DNA of 64,000 bases, taken from positions 30,222 through 94,221 of the forward strand of contig DAIDJF010000012.1 in NCBI GenBank assembly GCA_027451525.1, in the 5' to 3' direction. The notes beneath the pieces were generated by a model. That model worked only from the letters and a program-made list of their open reading frames with translations, searched no databases and was not told where the DNA came from. The position numbers were made by a program, and so were the translations under genes. Each line of letters opens with the position of its first letter. Position 1 is the stretch's first letter. This document shows positions 15,077 to 23,696 of the stretch, piece by piece. Origin of the DNA: Ktedonobacterales bacterium (GTDB lineage: Bacteria; Chloroflexota; Ktedonobacteria; Ktedonobacterales; Ktedonobacteraceae).

Positions 15077-16306
15077 ATGATAGACATGGAGCGTGCCATG
15101 ACGGGAACAACGCTTACCTTACACAATACTCAACCCACCACCGATCTGGTCGAGTCACTTGACCTGGTTGAGCAATTACTTACACAGGAACTTGACTATT
15201 GCTCAGACCATGAGACTGAGGAGACCGTCAAAGATGAAACTGAGGAGGAGTTGAGTTGTCTGGAGCCTGTGACGCTTGAGCTAGAAGAAGAGATGCCAGA
15301 GATGGCGGAAATGCCCGATGTGGATATGCACGATGATTTGACGCATAGCTCATCAGAATTGGAAACGACTTCTATGCTTTCTCTCCCCACGATGACTCCA
15401 GAACCAGAACCCCAGGCCCGTCGTTCCATGCGCCGCCGCCGTTCAGAGGATCATGATGAGCATACCGTCAATCCTTCTGATGCAGGTGAATCCGATGCGG
15501 TGATGACCTACTTGCGTGAGATTGGGCGCGTGCCTATGATTACCCACGAGCGCGAAGTAGAGTTGGCCCAGCGCATCGAGTCCGGTGACCGCGACGCGAT
15601 GAAACAGTTTATCCTGGCAAACTTACGCCTGGTTGTGAGCATTGCCAAACGTTACGTTGGGCGCGGCCTCACTCTGCTCGACCTGATTCAGGAGGGCAAC
15701 ATTGGTCTCATTCGTGCTGTGCAACGCTATGACTGGCGACGAGGACATCGCTTCTCTACGCATGCTACGTGGTGGATTCGCCAGGCCATTAGTCGTGCCG
15801 TTGCCGACAAGGGGCGCACCATTCGCTTGCCGGTCTACGTTAATACCGCCCTCAATCGTATTCGTCGTGAACGCCAACGCCTGTTGCAAGAATTGGGCCG
15901 CGAGCCAACCGAGATAGAGTTGGCAGAGGCCACAGGTCTCGACCCCATCCGCATGGTTGAGCTGCAATCTGCCCCTGGCGCACCTGTATCGCTCGAATTG
16001 CCTGTCGGTGAGGATGAGGAGCAGGAACTGGGCGATGTGCTGGCTGATAACGAGTCCGCCTCGCCGGAAGATATCGCCACTACGCAGACGCTTAAGGACG
16101 AGGTGCAGCGTGTGCTAGAGTCGGTGCTTACGCCACGTGAGCAACTGGTGCTGCAATTGCGTTTTGGGCTGGGCAACAGTCAGGCTCATCCATTAGAGCA
16201 GGTCGGACGTGAACTAGGCATTACGCGCGAACGTGTACGCCAGATTGAGGCGGGCGCGTTGGCAAAATTGCGCCAGCCACCCGTACTGGAACGCCTGCGC
16301 GGCTAA
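15077..16306 (+). CDS. Principal-type RNA polymerase sigma factor (RpoD/SigA family)
   Basis: This 409-residue sigma-70 protein has region 1.2 (SDAVMTYLREIGRVPMIT), region 2 with NLRLVVSIAKRYVGRGLTLLD and RGHRFSTHATWWIRQAISRA (the -10 melting and recognition helix), region 3 from KGRTIRLPVY and region 4 with LTPREQLVLQLRFGL and the helix GITRERVRQIEAGALAKLR. The N-terminal 130 residues are very acidic, an analogue of region 1.1, and end in a basic RRSMRRRR patch. This is the group 1 or 2 layout. The principal factor or a close paralogue are both possible. The TTGACA/TATAAT promoters in this window fit its recognition helices. GGAGG precedes the ATG, and a strong terminator follows. Confidence 0.9.
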   Translation: MIDMERAMTGTTLTLHNTQPTTDLVESLDLVEQLLTQELDYCSDHETEETVKDETEEELSCLEPVTLELEEEMPEMAEMPDVDMHDDLTHSSSELETTSMLSLPTMTPEPEPQARRSMRRRRSEDHDEHTVNPSDAGESDAVMTYLREIGRVPMITHEREVELAQRIESGDRDAMKQFILANLRLVVSIAKRYVGRGLTLLDLIQEGNIGLIRAVQRYDWRRGHRFSTHATWWIRQAISRAVADKGRTIRLPVYVNTALNRIRRERQRLLQELGREPTEIELAEATGLDPIRMVELQSAPGAPVSLELPVGEDEEQELGDVLADNESASPEDIATTQTLKDEVQRVLESVLTPREQLVLQLRFGLGNSQAHPLEQVGRELGITRERVRQIEAGALAKLRQPPVLERLRG

Positions 16307-16326
16307 CAGCCAGTCACATATCTTAA

Positions 16327-16356
16327 ACGGAGACGTATCTAGCGTCTCCGTTTTTT
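16327..16356 (+). terminator. Rho-independent terminator of the sigma factor gene
   Basis: Stem ACGGAGACG (16327-16335) pairs with CGTCTCCGT (16343-16351) around a 7-base loop, and TTTTTT follows. Confidence 0.92.
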
Positions 16357-16436
16357 ATTATTCTGCTTTTTCCGCTTCCGAAGATGTGTCATCTGGTACA
16401 CTCACCGTTGCCTTTAAAAAATGAATCCGCATACCA

Positions 16437-16556
16437 CGTAGGGGCGTGATTTATCACGCCCTGCCCGTGCGCCAATCCGCCTGTGGAGCCATGTGAGAGG
16501 TCATGTGAGAGGTCATACGAACGGGGACGAGGGCGTGATTCCATCACGCCCCTACG
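16437..16556. repeat. MITE-like element with long terminal inverted repeats
   Basis: The left end CGTAGGGGCGTGAT (16437-16450) is repeated inverted as ATCACGCCCCTACG at the right end (up to 16556). After each terminal block the arm folds back on itself (GGGCGTGAT..ATCACGCCC), so each end is also a hairpin. With mismatches the match runs on into ACGGG/CCCGT inside and AAATGAA outside, so the full unit may span about 16421-16572. The core holds two tandem copies of CATGTGAGAGGT (16490-16513). No transposase is coded. This looks like a nonautonomous mobile element or a dispersed palindromic repeat. Confidence 0.8.
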
Positions 16557-16689
16557 CCATTCAAGGTTCATTTACAGGATGTCATGTCCTTATGGGACGT
16601 GGAGGTTGTGTTGCTTTGCCTGAAATGCGCGTATGGGCACGGCGGACACAATGAAGCGATCCCTATGTGCCTTTACTGCATTTCGTGTA

Positions 16690-17226
16690 TTATACTGCGA
16701 CCTTGCGCTTGTGCAGGAGCAGGAATTCGTGAATACCCCCTCCTGAGAGGATGATCCGCTGCATGAGGGAGAACGCGGGCAGTGCCTCTTTCGCGCTGAG
16801 CAGCTCAGGCTTTTCGAGTTGATACTCCTGTTCATCTATCAGTAGCGCGCAGTGACCTGCTGCCTGCACGTTGCGATACCAATCCGTCTCGTGACCGTAG
16901 GTGAGCGCAATCACAAAGCCGTCGCGCATCGGTTGCGCGATGATTGGTGTTGCATATTCGTGTCCAGAGCGGCGTCCCACGTGTTTGATGATTGTCTGAC
17001 GGTTCCCCACGACGCTGAGCATGAGGGGGTTTAGACGGGTTTTGTTGAAATGGCGGACGTGGTCGCGCATTGCTGGTTGCCGTATGAACCTTGCCAACGC
17101 GACTATCGTAAGTGTAAACAGGCCAATCAGCGAGGTGATGGCGATTACCGCGCCAATCCCGATGCTGAAAATGCGTCTGGCAAGCGGAACCTGCCTTGCC
17201 GATGATGTTTGTTCGGATATCTGCAT
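16690..17226 (-). CDS. DDN-like deazaflavin (F420)-dependent nitroreductase family protein with an N-terminal membrane helix
   Basis: The 178-residue protein has an N-terminal hydrophobic helix (about residues 20-42) and then a split-barrel domain of the DDN/DUF385 family: FNKTRLNPLMLSVVGNRQTI, HVGRRSGHEYATPI with the RRSG-type phosphate loop, GFVIALTYGHETDWYRNVQA and CALLIDEQEYQLEKPEL. These families use coenzyme F420 or FMN to reduce quinones or nitro compounds. Cofactor choice is inference. The start at 17226 is preferred over the open frame start at 17250 because AAGGCAGG lies 7 bp before it. It follows the relA-like gene upstream on the same strand direction but is separated by a 160-bp gap. 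Confidence 0.8.
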   Translation of the reverse strand: MQISEQTSSARQVPLARRIFSIGIGAVIAITSLIGLFTLTIVALARFIRQPAMRDHVRHFNKTRLNPLMLSVVGNRQTIIKHVGRRSGHEYATPIIAQPMRDGFVIALTYGHETDWYRNVQAAGHCALLIDEQEYQLEKPELLSAKEALPAFSLMQRIILSGGGIHEFLLLHKRKVAV

Positions 17227-17387
17227 TGTTTTACCTGCCTTCTTTTCCATATATCAGTAATCACTAGTCTATCACATGCAAATGCAGGATACTTTTGCAT
17301 CCTTGAATGATACACGGTCGCGTACACAAAAGTATCGCAAGGCAGGTAGAAACAATCTCACGATGATCACAATCGCTACCTGTCGCA

Positions 17388-19943
17388 CTATGTCAGGTCG
17401 CGCTGGACATGTTGCACGCTTTTAATGCGTTCAAGGCGCGCAATCAGGTGGTGCATCTGTTCGAGCGTATTGATCTCCAGGGTCGCATTGATAACCACTG
17501 TCTCGCGGTGACTGCTCAAACGGCTGCTGACTGAGGTCATGTTAACGCCGACATCGGAGACGACGGTGGCGATATCGCGAATCAAGCCGGGACGGTCGCC
17601 CGCCGTAATCACGATAGGGGCCATGTAGTGTGGTTGATTCATGCTCACCCAACTGACGGGAATCAGGCGTTCGTGGTCGCGATCCCGATAGCGATGGATA
17701 TTCCGGCAATCGGCGCGATGCACGACGACCCCTTTGCCGCGACTGATAAAACCGACAATCTGGTCGCCGGGCAGAGGGCAGCAGCAGTTGGCGAGTTTTG
17801 TAAGTAGACCGCTGACCCCTGCAACCTGTAATTGGGCCGAAGTGGTTGGTTTTGTCGTATGTGTACTGAGCGGTAGCGTCGTTAGCGGCGTCTCTTCTTT
17901 GTTCTCTTTGCCTTCGCGCTGTTGCCAGTGTTCGACCAGTTTGACGGCAACGGCATGTGGGCGAATATCATCGGCTCCAATCGAGGCGAGCAGGTCATTG
18001 AAGCCATTGACGCGATACTCCTGACAGAGCCAGTTTTCCGCCTCTTCATTGATGGCCTCAAAGCCGCGTGTCCCCACGACCTTGAGTTCGCGGTCTAAAC
18101 GCTCCTGGCCGATTTGCATGTTGATATCGCGCTCATGCGTTTTGAGGTAGCGGCGGATCTTGCTCTTCGCGGCGGCGGTATGGGCAAAGGTGAGCCAGTC
18201 GCGCGTGGGGTGTGCGCTACGACTGGTGACGATATCAACAATTTCGCCACTTTTCAGCTCATAGTCGAGGGGAACCATGCGTGTGACGAGACGTTCGCCA
18301 TCGCCGCCGCTCCCTTCGGTGATGATACGCGCCCCCGCGCAGGTATCGCCGACTTTGGTATGCACGCGATAGGCAAAATCCAGTGGCGTCGAGCCGACGG
18401 GCAGGTCTTTGACCTCACCTTTAGGCGTGAAGACGAAAATCTGCTCCTGGAAAATATCGCCCTTCACAGCCTCGATAAACTCGCTATCGCTTTCCCCGCT
18501 GGCGCGCAGGTCACGTTGCCATTCGGTGAGTTGGCGCAACCAGGAGAGCAGTTCGCGCGCTGAAGCCGAGGCGTTGTCGCCAACATCCTTATAGTGCCAG
18601 TGCATTGCCACGCCATACTCCGCCATCTCGTGCATTTCGTGCGTGCGAATTTGTATCTCGACCAATTGATCGTCCATGCAGAAGATTGTCGTATGCAGTG
18701 CGCTATAGCCATTCGGTTTCGGGTTGGCGATAAAATCCTTGATGCGCCCCTCTTTGGGTTTCCAGAGACTATGCACATGGCCCAGGGCAATGTAGCAATC
18801 CTGTGTTGTATCAACCAGGATGCGAAAGGCGATGAGATCGTGAATCTGCCCAATCTCGACAATCGAGTCGATATCTTTCAATTGTTCAGGGTCGCTGACA
18901 CTGCGGATGAGTTTTTTATAAAAGCTATAGAGGTGCTTGACGCGCCCCGATACTTCGGCTTTGAGACCAATTGACGCCATCTCGTCGCGTAGAATAGCAC
19001 AGACGCGATCAACGTAAGAACGCCATTGCCTGCTTTCTGCCTCGACGATGTTGCGTACCCAGCGATATTTCTCAGGCTCAAGAAGCTGGAAGGCCAGATC
19101 TTCTAGTTCGCTTTCCATGCGCGACATGCCCAAGCGGCCCGCCAGCGGGGCGTAGATTTCGCGTGTTTCCTGGGCCATCGTGAGTATCTCTTGACGGTCG
19201 CCATGATAGAAAGGCACGACCATCACGCGCATGGCATGCAGACGATAGGCCAGTTTGAGCAGGACGACACGTGGGTCTTCCGCCATCGCCACAAACATTT
19301 TGCGCACCGTCTCGGCCTGCTGATTGCGCATCGCCTCGCGAATCTTGCGCTTTTTGTTCTCTGCTGGTGTGTTGGCGGCCCCCTCTTCACGCTCGCGCTC
19401 CTCTTCGCTCATTTTGGGCGCGACCTGTTGCTTTTTGCGCTCAAGAATGTTAAGGCGGAGCATACTTCCAATGATACGCGCAGTGGATGCGCCAATTATT
19501 TGTTCTACCTGCTCTAATGGAAACAGTTCAGCATCAACTGCCTCAAATAGTAAGCCCGCCGCGACTCCCACGCCATCAATGTGCATTTGCGCAAGAATAG
19601 TGGCGACAGCAAGGGCGTGTTCCAGGGGAGGAATAGGACGTACTCCGATAACATCCTGGCAAGTTTCACGGGCCAGTTGAAGTGCTTGTTGGACACGCTC
19701 TAATTCTTGGGGACGCATATATTGATATGCGAGAGAGAGCAGATGTGCCATCTCTGCCTCAAAATCATGTATGGCCCCGGTACCTGTTTGTTGTGTTACA
19801 ACCCTATTTATCATGGGCATCATCATATCGTCTTTACATTTTTCAGTAATTTGGTAGGTAGTTAAATTGTTGTCTGATAAAGAGTGCGGTTGTGGGGGCA
19901 GCGGTTCTTTATCAGCAGTGCCGTCATGTGAAACGTTCAGCAA
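17388..19943 (-). CDS. RelA/SpoT homologue with degenerate hydrolase domain (predicted (p)ppGpp synthetase only)
   Basis: This long RSH protein (up to 851 residues) makes the stringent-response alarmone. The HD hydrolase domain (about 85-250) is present in fold only: the HD pair reads LLFEAVDAE instead of LLHDVVEDT, and KLAYRLHAMR replaces KLADRLHNMR, so the metal and catalytic residues are gone. The synthetase domain is intact, with GRVKHLYSFYKKL, HDLIAFRILVD, GRIKDFIANPKPNGYSALHT (an RxKD loop) and VEIQIRTHEMHEMAEYG. TGS (VFTPKGEVKDLP) and C-terminal ACT (ITAGDRPGLIRDIATVV) domains follow. The start is uncertain: TTG at 19943 or an ATG near 19834. It lies 112 bp behind its paralogue. Confidence 0.92.
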   Translation of the reverse strand: MLNVSHDGTADKEPLPPQPHSLSDNNLTTYQITEKCKDDMMMPMINRVVTQQTGTGAIHDFEAEMAHLLSLAYQYMRPQELERVQQALQLARETCQDVIGVRPIPPLEHALAVATILAQMHIDGVGVAAGLLFEAVDAELFPLEQVEQIIGASTARIIGSMLRLNILERKKQQVAPKMSEEEREREEGAANTPAENKKRKIREAMRNQQAETVRKMFVAMAEDPRVVLLKLAYRLHAMRVMVVPFYHGDRQEILTMAQETREIYAPLAGRLGMSRMESELEDLAFQLLEPEKYRWVRNIVEAESRQWRSYVDRVCAILRDEMASIGLKAEVSGRVKHLYSFYKKLIRSVSDPEQLKDIDSIVEIGQIHDLIAFRILVDTTQDCYIALGHVHSLWKPKEGRIKDFIANPKPNGYSALHTTIFCMDDQLVEIQIRTHEMHEMAEYGVAMHWHYKDVGDNASASARELLSWLRQLTEWQRDLRASGESDSEFIEAVKGDIFQEQIFVFTPKGEVKDLPVGSTPLDFAYRVHTKVGDTCAGARIITEGSGGDGERLVTRMVPLDYELKSGEIVDIVTSRSAHPTRDWLTFAHTAAAKSKIRRYLKTHERDINMQIGQERLDRELKVVGTRGFEAINEEAENWLCQEYRVNGFNDLLASIGADDIRPHAVAVKLVEHWQQREGKENKEETPLTTLPLSTHTTKPTTSAQLQVAGVSGLLTKLANCCCPLPGDQIVGFISRGKGVVVHRADCRNIHRYRDRDHERLIPVSWVSMNQPHYMAPIVITAGDRPGLIRDIATVVSDVGVNMTSVSSRLSSHRETVVINATLEINTLEQMHHLIARLERIKSVQHVQRDLT

Positions 19944-20055
19944 CCCTAAGAAATTCCACCCTTACTTTTTCTATTTCCCTGTATATATTATACACGGATA
20001 AAGTGCTATAGGTGGCTAAAATTGTTCCTTGTATGACTTTATGGCAATGTTGGGT

Positions 20056-22458
20056 TTATCCCTTCATGTGGAGGTTGCGCTCAACGCTGACCACACTTTT
20101 GACCTGCCGCAGGCGACGGAAGATACGCTCTACCTGCTCGATGACCTCATGGGAGGAAATTTCGAGCGTAGCGGTAATCACGGCTTTTTGTGAGGCAGGG
20201 TTGCTATTTGAGGTGACGGCGGTCATGTTAATGCTGGCGTCCGCGACAACTGCCGCGACATCACGCAAGAGACCTGCGCGGTCGTGCGCGACAATCATCA
20301 CTGGCAACAGGTAAGATGCTGGCTCAATCTGAAGCCAGTTGATCTCAACCAGCATATGCGGCGTGCTACGATAGCGTTTGAGTGAGCGACAATCAGCGCG
20401 ATGAACGATCATCCCTTTGCTTGGGTGTAACAGGCCGATGATGGTATCGCCAGGGATGGGGCAACAGCATTGAGCAAGCTTTACCATCGTGATTGAAGCA
20501 CTTTCGCCCTCGCGGTGATGTTGCGCGGTCTTGCCACGCGCGGTCGTGCTCGTGTATTTAGGTAAAAGTTGCTGCTGAAGGTGTGGTTGCAAGAGTTCTG
20601 TTACACGTTCAATCAGCAGGTCTTCACGTCCCAAGGCGACATAGATGTCGTCTAGATTGCTATACTTTTTGAGGATGCTCGTCGCATCGGCCTCCGTATA
20701 GATATCTTGCAATATGCCCTGTGTCTGTTCGGTAAAGCCGCCAAAGCCAGCGGTTTTTAAGGCCAGATCGAGCCGTTCGCGTCCCAGTTGGAGGTTAATT
20801 TCGCGCTCATAGGTTTTAAGATAGCGGCGAATTTTTGTACGAGCGGCAGCGGTATGGGCGAAGGCGAGCCAGTCGCGTGTGGGGTGAACCTCGTCATTGA
20901 CCATGATGTCAACAATCTCGCCCCCTTTGAGTTCATAGTCAAGAGGAACGAGGCGTGTGACCAGACGGCCCGTGTCGTCCATGTTGGTGATGATACGTGC
21001 CCCTGCACAGTGATCGCCAATGTCCGTATGAATACGATAGGCCATATCGAGTGGGGTCGAGCCACGTGGTAGGTCGCGTACCTCGCCTTTGGGCGTAAAG
21101 ACAAAAATCTGCTCCTGAAAGATGTCGCCCTTGACAGCTTCGACGAATTCATCCGCGCTCTGCTGAGGTAACTCACGTTGCCACTGGCGCAGTTGCTCAA
21201 TCCAGGCTACCATCTCACGATAGGAGAGTCGCCAGCTATGAATGGAGCCATCATCTTTGCGCATTCGATCTCTGAGATACCAGTAGCTCGCAATTCCATA
21301 GTCGGCGGTGCGCTGCATATCGTGTGTGCGAATCTGGATTTCCGCCAATCGGTTATTCAGGCAGAAGACGGTGGTATGGAGCGATTGATAGCCATTCAAT
21401 TTAGGCGTGGCGATGAAGTCTTTAATACGTCCATCTTTGGGTCGCCAGAGGGCGTGAATGTGGCCCAGGGCAAGGTAGCACTCGTGGTCGGTATCAACCA
21501 GGATACGGAACGAGACGAGGTCATGCAGGTCACTGATTTCGTTGCCGTTTTGGCGTGGCATATCCTCTAACTTGCGATTGATGCTGGCTAAATGTTTCTG
21601 CCAGGCGCGTACCTCGGCGCGAATGCCCGCCCGTTCCATTTCTTCTTCTAGCGTCTGGCATACCTGCTGCACATAGGGAAGCCGACGTGCGACCTCTTCC
21701 TCGACCTGATGAGCCAGCCACTGGTATTTTTGTGGTTCAAGGTAAGCAAGAGCCATATCCTCTAGCTCAGCCTGCACCAGAGCCATGCCAAGGCGACGCG
21801 CAAGGGGAGCGTAAATCTCGCTGGTCTCACGCGCGGTGTTCTGCTGCTGCGAAGGTTTCATCGCCCCCAATGTGCGCATATTGTGCAGGCGGTCGGCGAG
21901 TTTTAGCACGACGACACGCGGGTCTTCAGCCATTGCGACCAGCATTTTGCGTACGGTTTCGGTGCGTTGACGGCGTTTATCGAGCAATGAGGGTGGCTCA
22001 TTGGTGGGTACTGCGTCAGCGGCGGCTTGCTGCTCTTTGGTTGGGTGGCCCGCCAGCGCATCAAATTTGGTCACACCATCAACGATCGTCGCGACGGCAT
22101 TGCCAAATTGGGCGCGCAAGTCCTCTAACGAGTAGTCAGTATCTTCGACCACATCGTGAAGGAGCGCGGAGATGATACCATCGGCATCAATACGCATACC
22201 CGCGAGTAGAAAGGCCACCTCTAAGGGATGCTGAATATATGGCTCGCCGGAACGACGCACTACGCCACCGTGGGCCTTGTTCGCAAGCTGATAGGCCGCA
22301 CGAATTTTTTCACTTTCCTGCGTGGTCAGATATTGGCGTGTCTCGGCTAAAAGGTCGTCGAGCGTCATCTTGGAAGGTGTGGGATTGGCTTCCAACGCTG
22401 CCAGTTTCTGAATAATGAAAGGCGGCGACCCGGCAACCTTATTAAAATTGGTGGTCAT
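20056..22458 (-). CDS. Bifunctional (p)ppGpp synthetase/hydrolase (Rel/SpoT)
   Basis: This 800-residue RSH protein is complete. The hydrolase domain keeps the metal and catalytic residues (YIQHPLEVAFLL, SALLHDVVEDTDYSLEDL, KLADRLHNMRT). The synthetase domain has YLALGHIHALWRPKDGRIKD with an RIKD loop, typical of bifunctional Rel enzymes, and LAEIQIRTHDMQRTADYG. TGS (VFTPKGEVRDLPRGSTPLDM), the CC/ZFD part with CCCPIPGD and an ACT domain (IVAHDRAGLLRDVAAVVADA) follow. It should both make and degrade ppGpp depending on amino acid supply and ribosome state. ATG at 22458 follows AGGT. A perfect promoter lies about 170 bp upstream. The hydrolase-dead paralogue follows on the same strand. Confidence 0.95.
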   Translation of the reverse strand: MTTNFNKVAGSPPFIIQKLAALEANPTPSKMTLDDLLAETRQYLTTQESEKIRAAYQLANKAHGGVVRRSGEPYIQHPLEVAFLLAGMRIDADGIISALLHDVVEDTDYSLEDLRAQFGNAVATIVDGVTKFDALAGHPTKEQQAAADAVPTNEPPSLLDKRRQRTETVRKMLVAMAEDPRVVVLKLADRLHNMRTLGAMKPSQQQNTARETSEIYAPLARRLGMALVQAELEDMALAYLEPQKYQWLAHQVEEEVARRLPYVQQVCQTLEEEMERAGIRAEVRAWQKHLASINRKLEDMPRQNGNEISDLHDLVSFRILVDTDHECYLALGHIHALWRPKDGRIKDFIATPKLNGYQSLHTTVFCLNNRLAEIQIRTHDMQRTADYGIASYWYLRDRMRKDDGSIHSWRLSYREMVAWIEQLRQWQRELPQQSADEFVEAVKGDIFQEQIFVFTPKGEVRDLPRGSTPLDMAYRIHTDIGDHCAGARIITNMDDTGRLVTRLVPLDYELKGGEIVDIMVNDEVHPTRDWLAFAHTAAARTKIRRYLKTYEREINLQLGRERLDLALKTAGFGGFTEQTQGILQDIYTEADATSILKKYSNLDDIYVALGREDLLIERVTELLQPHLQQQLLPKYTSTTARGKTAQHHREGESASITMVKLAQCCCPIPGDTIIGLLHPSKGMIVHRADCRSLKRYRSTPHMLVEINWLQIEPASYLLPVMIVAHDRAGLLRDVAAVVADASINMTAVTSNSNPASQKAVITATLEISSHEVIEQVERIFRRLRQVKSVVSVERNLHMKG

Positions 22459-22628
22459 ATTTCATACCTATGCGTTGTTACTAACTGTACCCTCTCTTTT
22501 GCATCCCTGAAGCCATTGCGAACCACAAGATACAGAAGATGATGCCTGTACGACGACATTGTCTATGTATCACAGAAAACACAGAGATTTGGGCGCATTT
22601 ACAATGACAGACAAAATGTTATCATCCT

Positions 22629-22656
22629 ATTATAGGACGTTCTGAACGCCTGTCAA
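22629..22656 (-). promoter_or_regulatory. Promoter of the rel pair with a palindrome in the spacer
   Basis: On the minus strand TTGACA (22656-22651), 16 bp, TATAAT (22634-22629). Both hexamers are perfect. The spacer contains the inverted repeat CGTTC-A-GAACG, so a repressor could block polymerase here. The leader to the ATG at 22458 is about 165 nucleotides. Confidence 0.7.
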
Positions 22657-22787
22657 GAAAATAGGGTTCATTCAGAAAAATTGATGAGTATATAAGCGGA
22701 ATACGTGGGTAAGAAGAAGCGAAAATGTATCGTATTGTCTTATAAGAACAGGGTAGGTTGCGGTTTTATTCCTGTAATGCATAAGAA

Positions 22788-22822
22788 GCGGCAACACAGA
22801 GAACAGACCTCTGTTTTGCCGC
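22788..22822 (-). terminator. Hairpin terminator downstream of the zinc-ribbon gene
   Basis: GCGGCAA-c-ACAGAG (22788-22801) pairs with CTCTGT-t-TTGCCGC (22809-22822), giving 13 pairs and one mismatch around a 7-base loop. On the minus strand TTCTTAT follows. It would end transcription of the 22933 gene. Confidence 0.65.
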
Positions 22823-22932
22823 CATGAACTCATCATAAGGTGTGGACATTCGTATTTGTCTAGAGAATGCCAACCTATGTGTTGAGTTTGTAAGATAGTG
22901 AGAACAATGTGGGCGAACAGTGACGGCAGAAA

Positions 22933-23241
22933 TTAGCCGCGCGTGACCCGTACCTTGTCGAAGCAGGAACTGCAATAAACAGGGCGGTCATTCTTGGGCA
23001 AGAAGGGAACCTGTGTCTCGACTCCACATTCTGCGCAGATTACTGTGTGCATCTCGCGTGGGGCACGCTCGGAGCGATTGCTGGAACCGCTGGCGTTATT
23101 GCGTCTGGCCTCGCGGCAAGAGCGGCAACGACCGGGCTGATTCATCAGCCCCTTCTGCTGGTAGAACTCTTGTTCTCCTGCGGTAAAAATGAAATCATTT
23201 CCGCAGTCACGGCATTTTAAGGTTTTGTCAACGAAGTTCAA
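22933..23241 (-). CDS. Small protein with two zinc-ribbon (CxxC) modules
   Basis: The 102-residue protein has two CxxC pairs in each half. The first half reads LKCRDCGNDFIFTAGEQEFY then RCRSC, matching the probable zinc-ribbon family whose members carry an FTxGEQ motif. The second half reads VICAECGVETQVPFLPKN then YCSSC, the CxxC-x17-CxxC type of domain. Such proteins are short, cytosolic and common in Chloroflexota; nucleic-acid binding is likely but unproven. The start is TTG at 23241, well supported by AAGGAGG 7 bp upstream. It stands alone, with a hairpin terminator about 110 bp downstream. Confidence 0.88.
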   Translation of the reverse strand: MNFVDKTLKCRDCGNDFIFTAGEQEFYQQKGLMNQPGRCRSCREARRNNASGSSNRSERAPREMHTVICAECGVETQVPFLPKNDRPVYCSSCFDKVRVTRG

Positions 23242-23696
23242 CTAGAGACCTCCTTGTGATATGTTGGTACTCCTCCGGGTCCATATCTTACCAGATGTCA
23301 CCAGTTTTTCTTCCCCCTACCAGCGTGGGATAGCGATGCCTGGACGAACACTGTGCGAGACCGAGATTGGATACCGAAAAAAAGCATACACTATCCCCTG
23401 CCTATTTGCAAGGGCTTTTGCAATGTTTTTCCCGCCCTTCAACATATTTTTATATATTTTTTATACGCTTCTGTATTGATTTCTAGGTAAAACGTTTCCA
23501 TTGGCATTATCGCATTGTGTGTAAATGCTTGTATTGTTGAACTATTGGTCTTTGCCACATGGCGCGTATGGCTTGACGTGCATGAGACAATAATACTGGA
23601 TAAAAATACCCGCGTGCTTCTGTTCTTCCTGATAAGGTACAATAAGGGTACACGTGGGTAGCGTTTTTAATGTATTTTCGAAGATGCAAAAAATTC
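23242..23696. promoter_or_regulatory. Divergent intergenic region between the zinc-ribbon gene and tgt
   Basis: About 430 bp without a convincing gene. AT-rich with runs of T near 23440-23465. A TTGACG at 23573-23578 and a TACAAT near 23637 are promoter-like elements for tgt but are not at ideal spacing to each other. I see no riboswitch of the preQ1 type in it. Confidence 0.3.

Noticed and set aside
16389..16571. 60-residue frame in the MITE-like element
   Set aside because: It lies inside inverted repeats, so its text is a by-product of the palindromes.
23242..23696. preQ1 riboswitch before tgt
   Set aside because: No short C-rich loop/A-rich tail pseudoknot of the known preQ1 classes could be seen.
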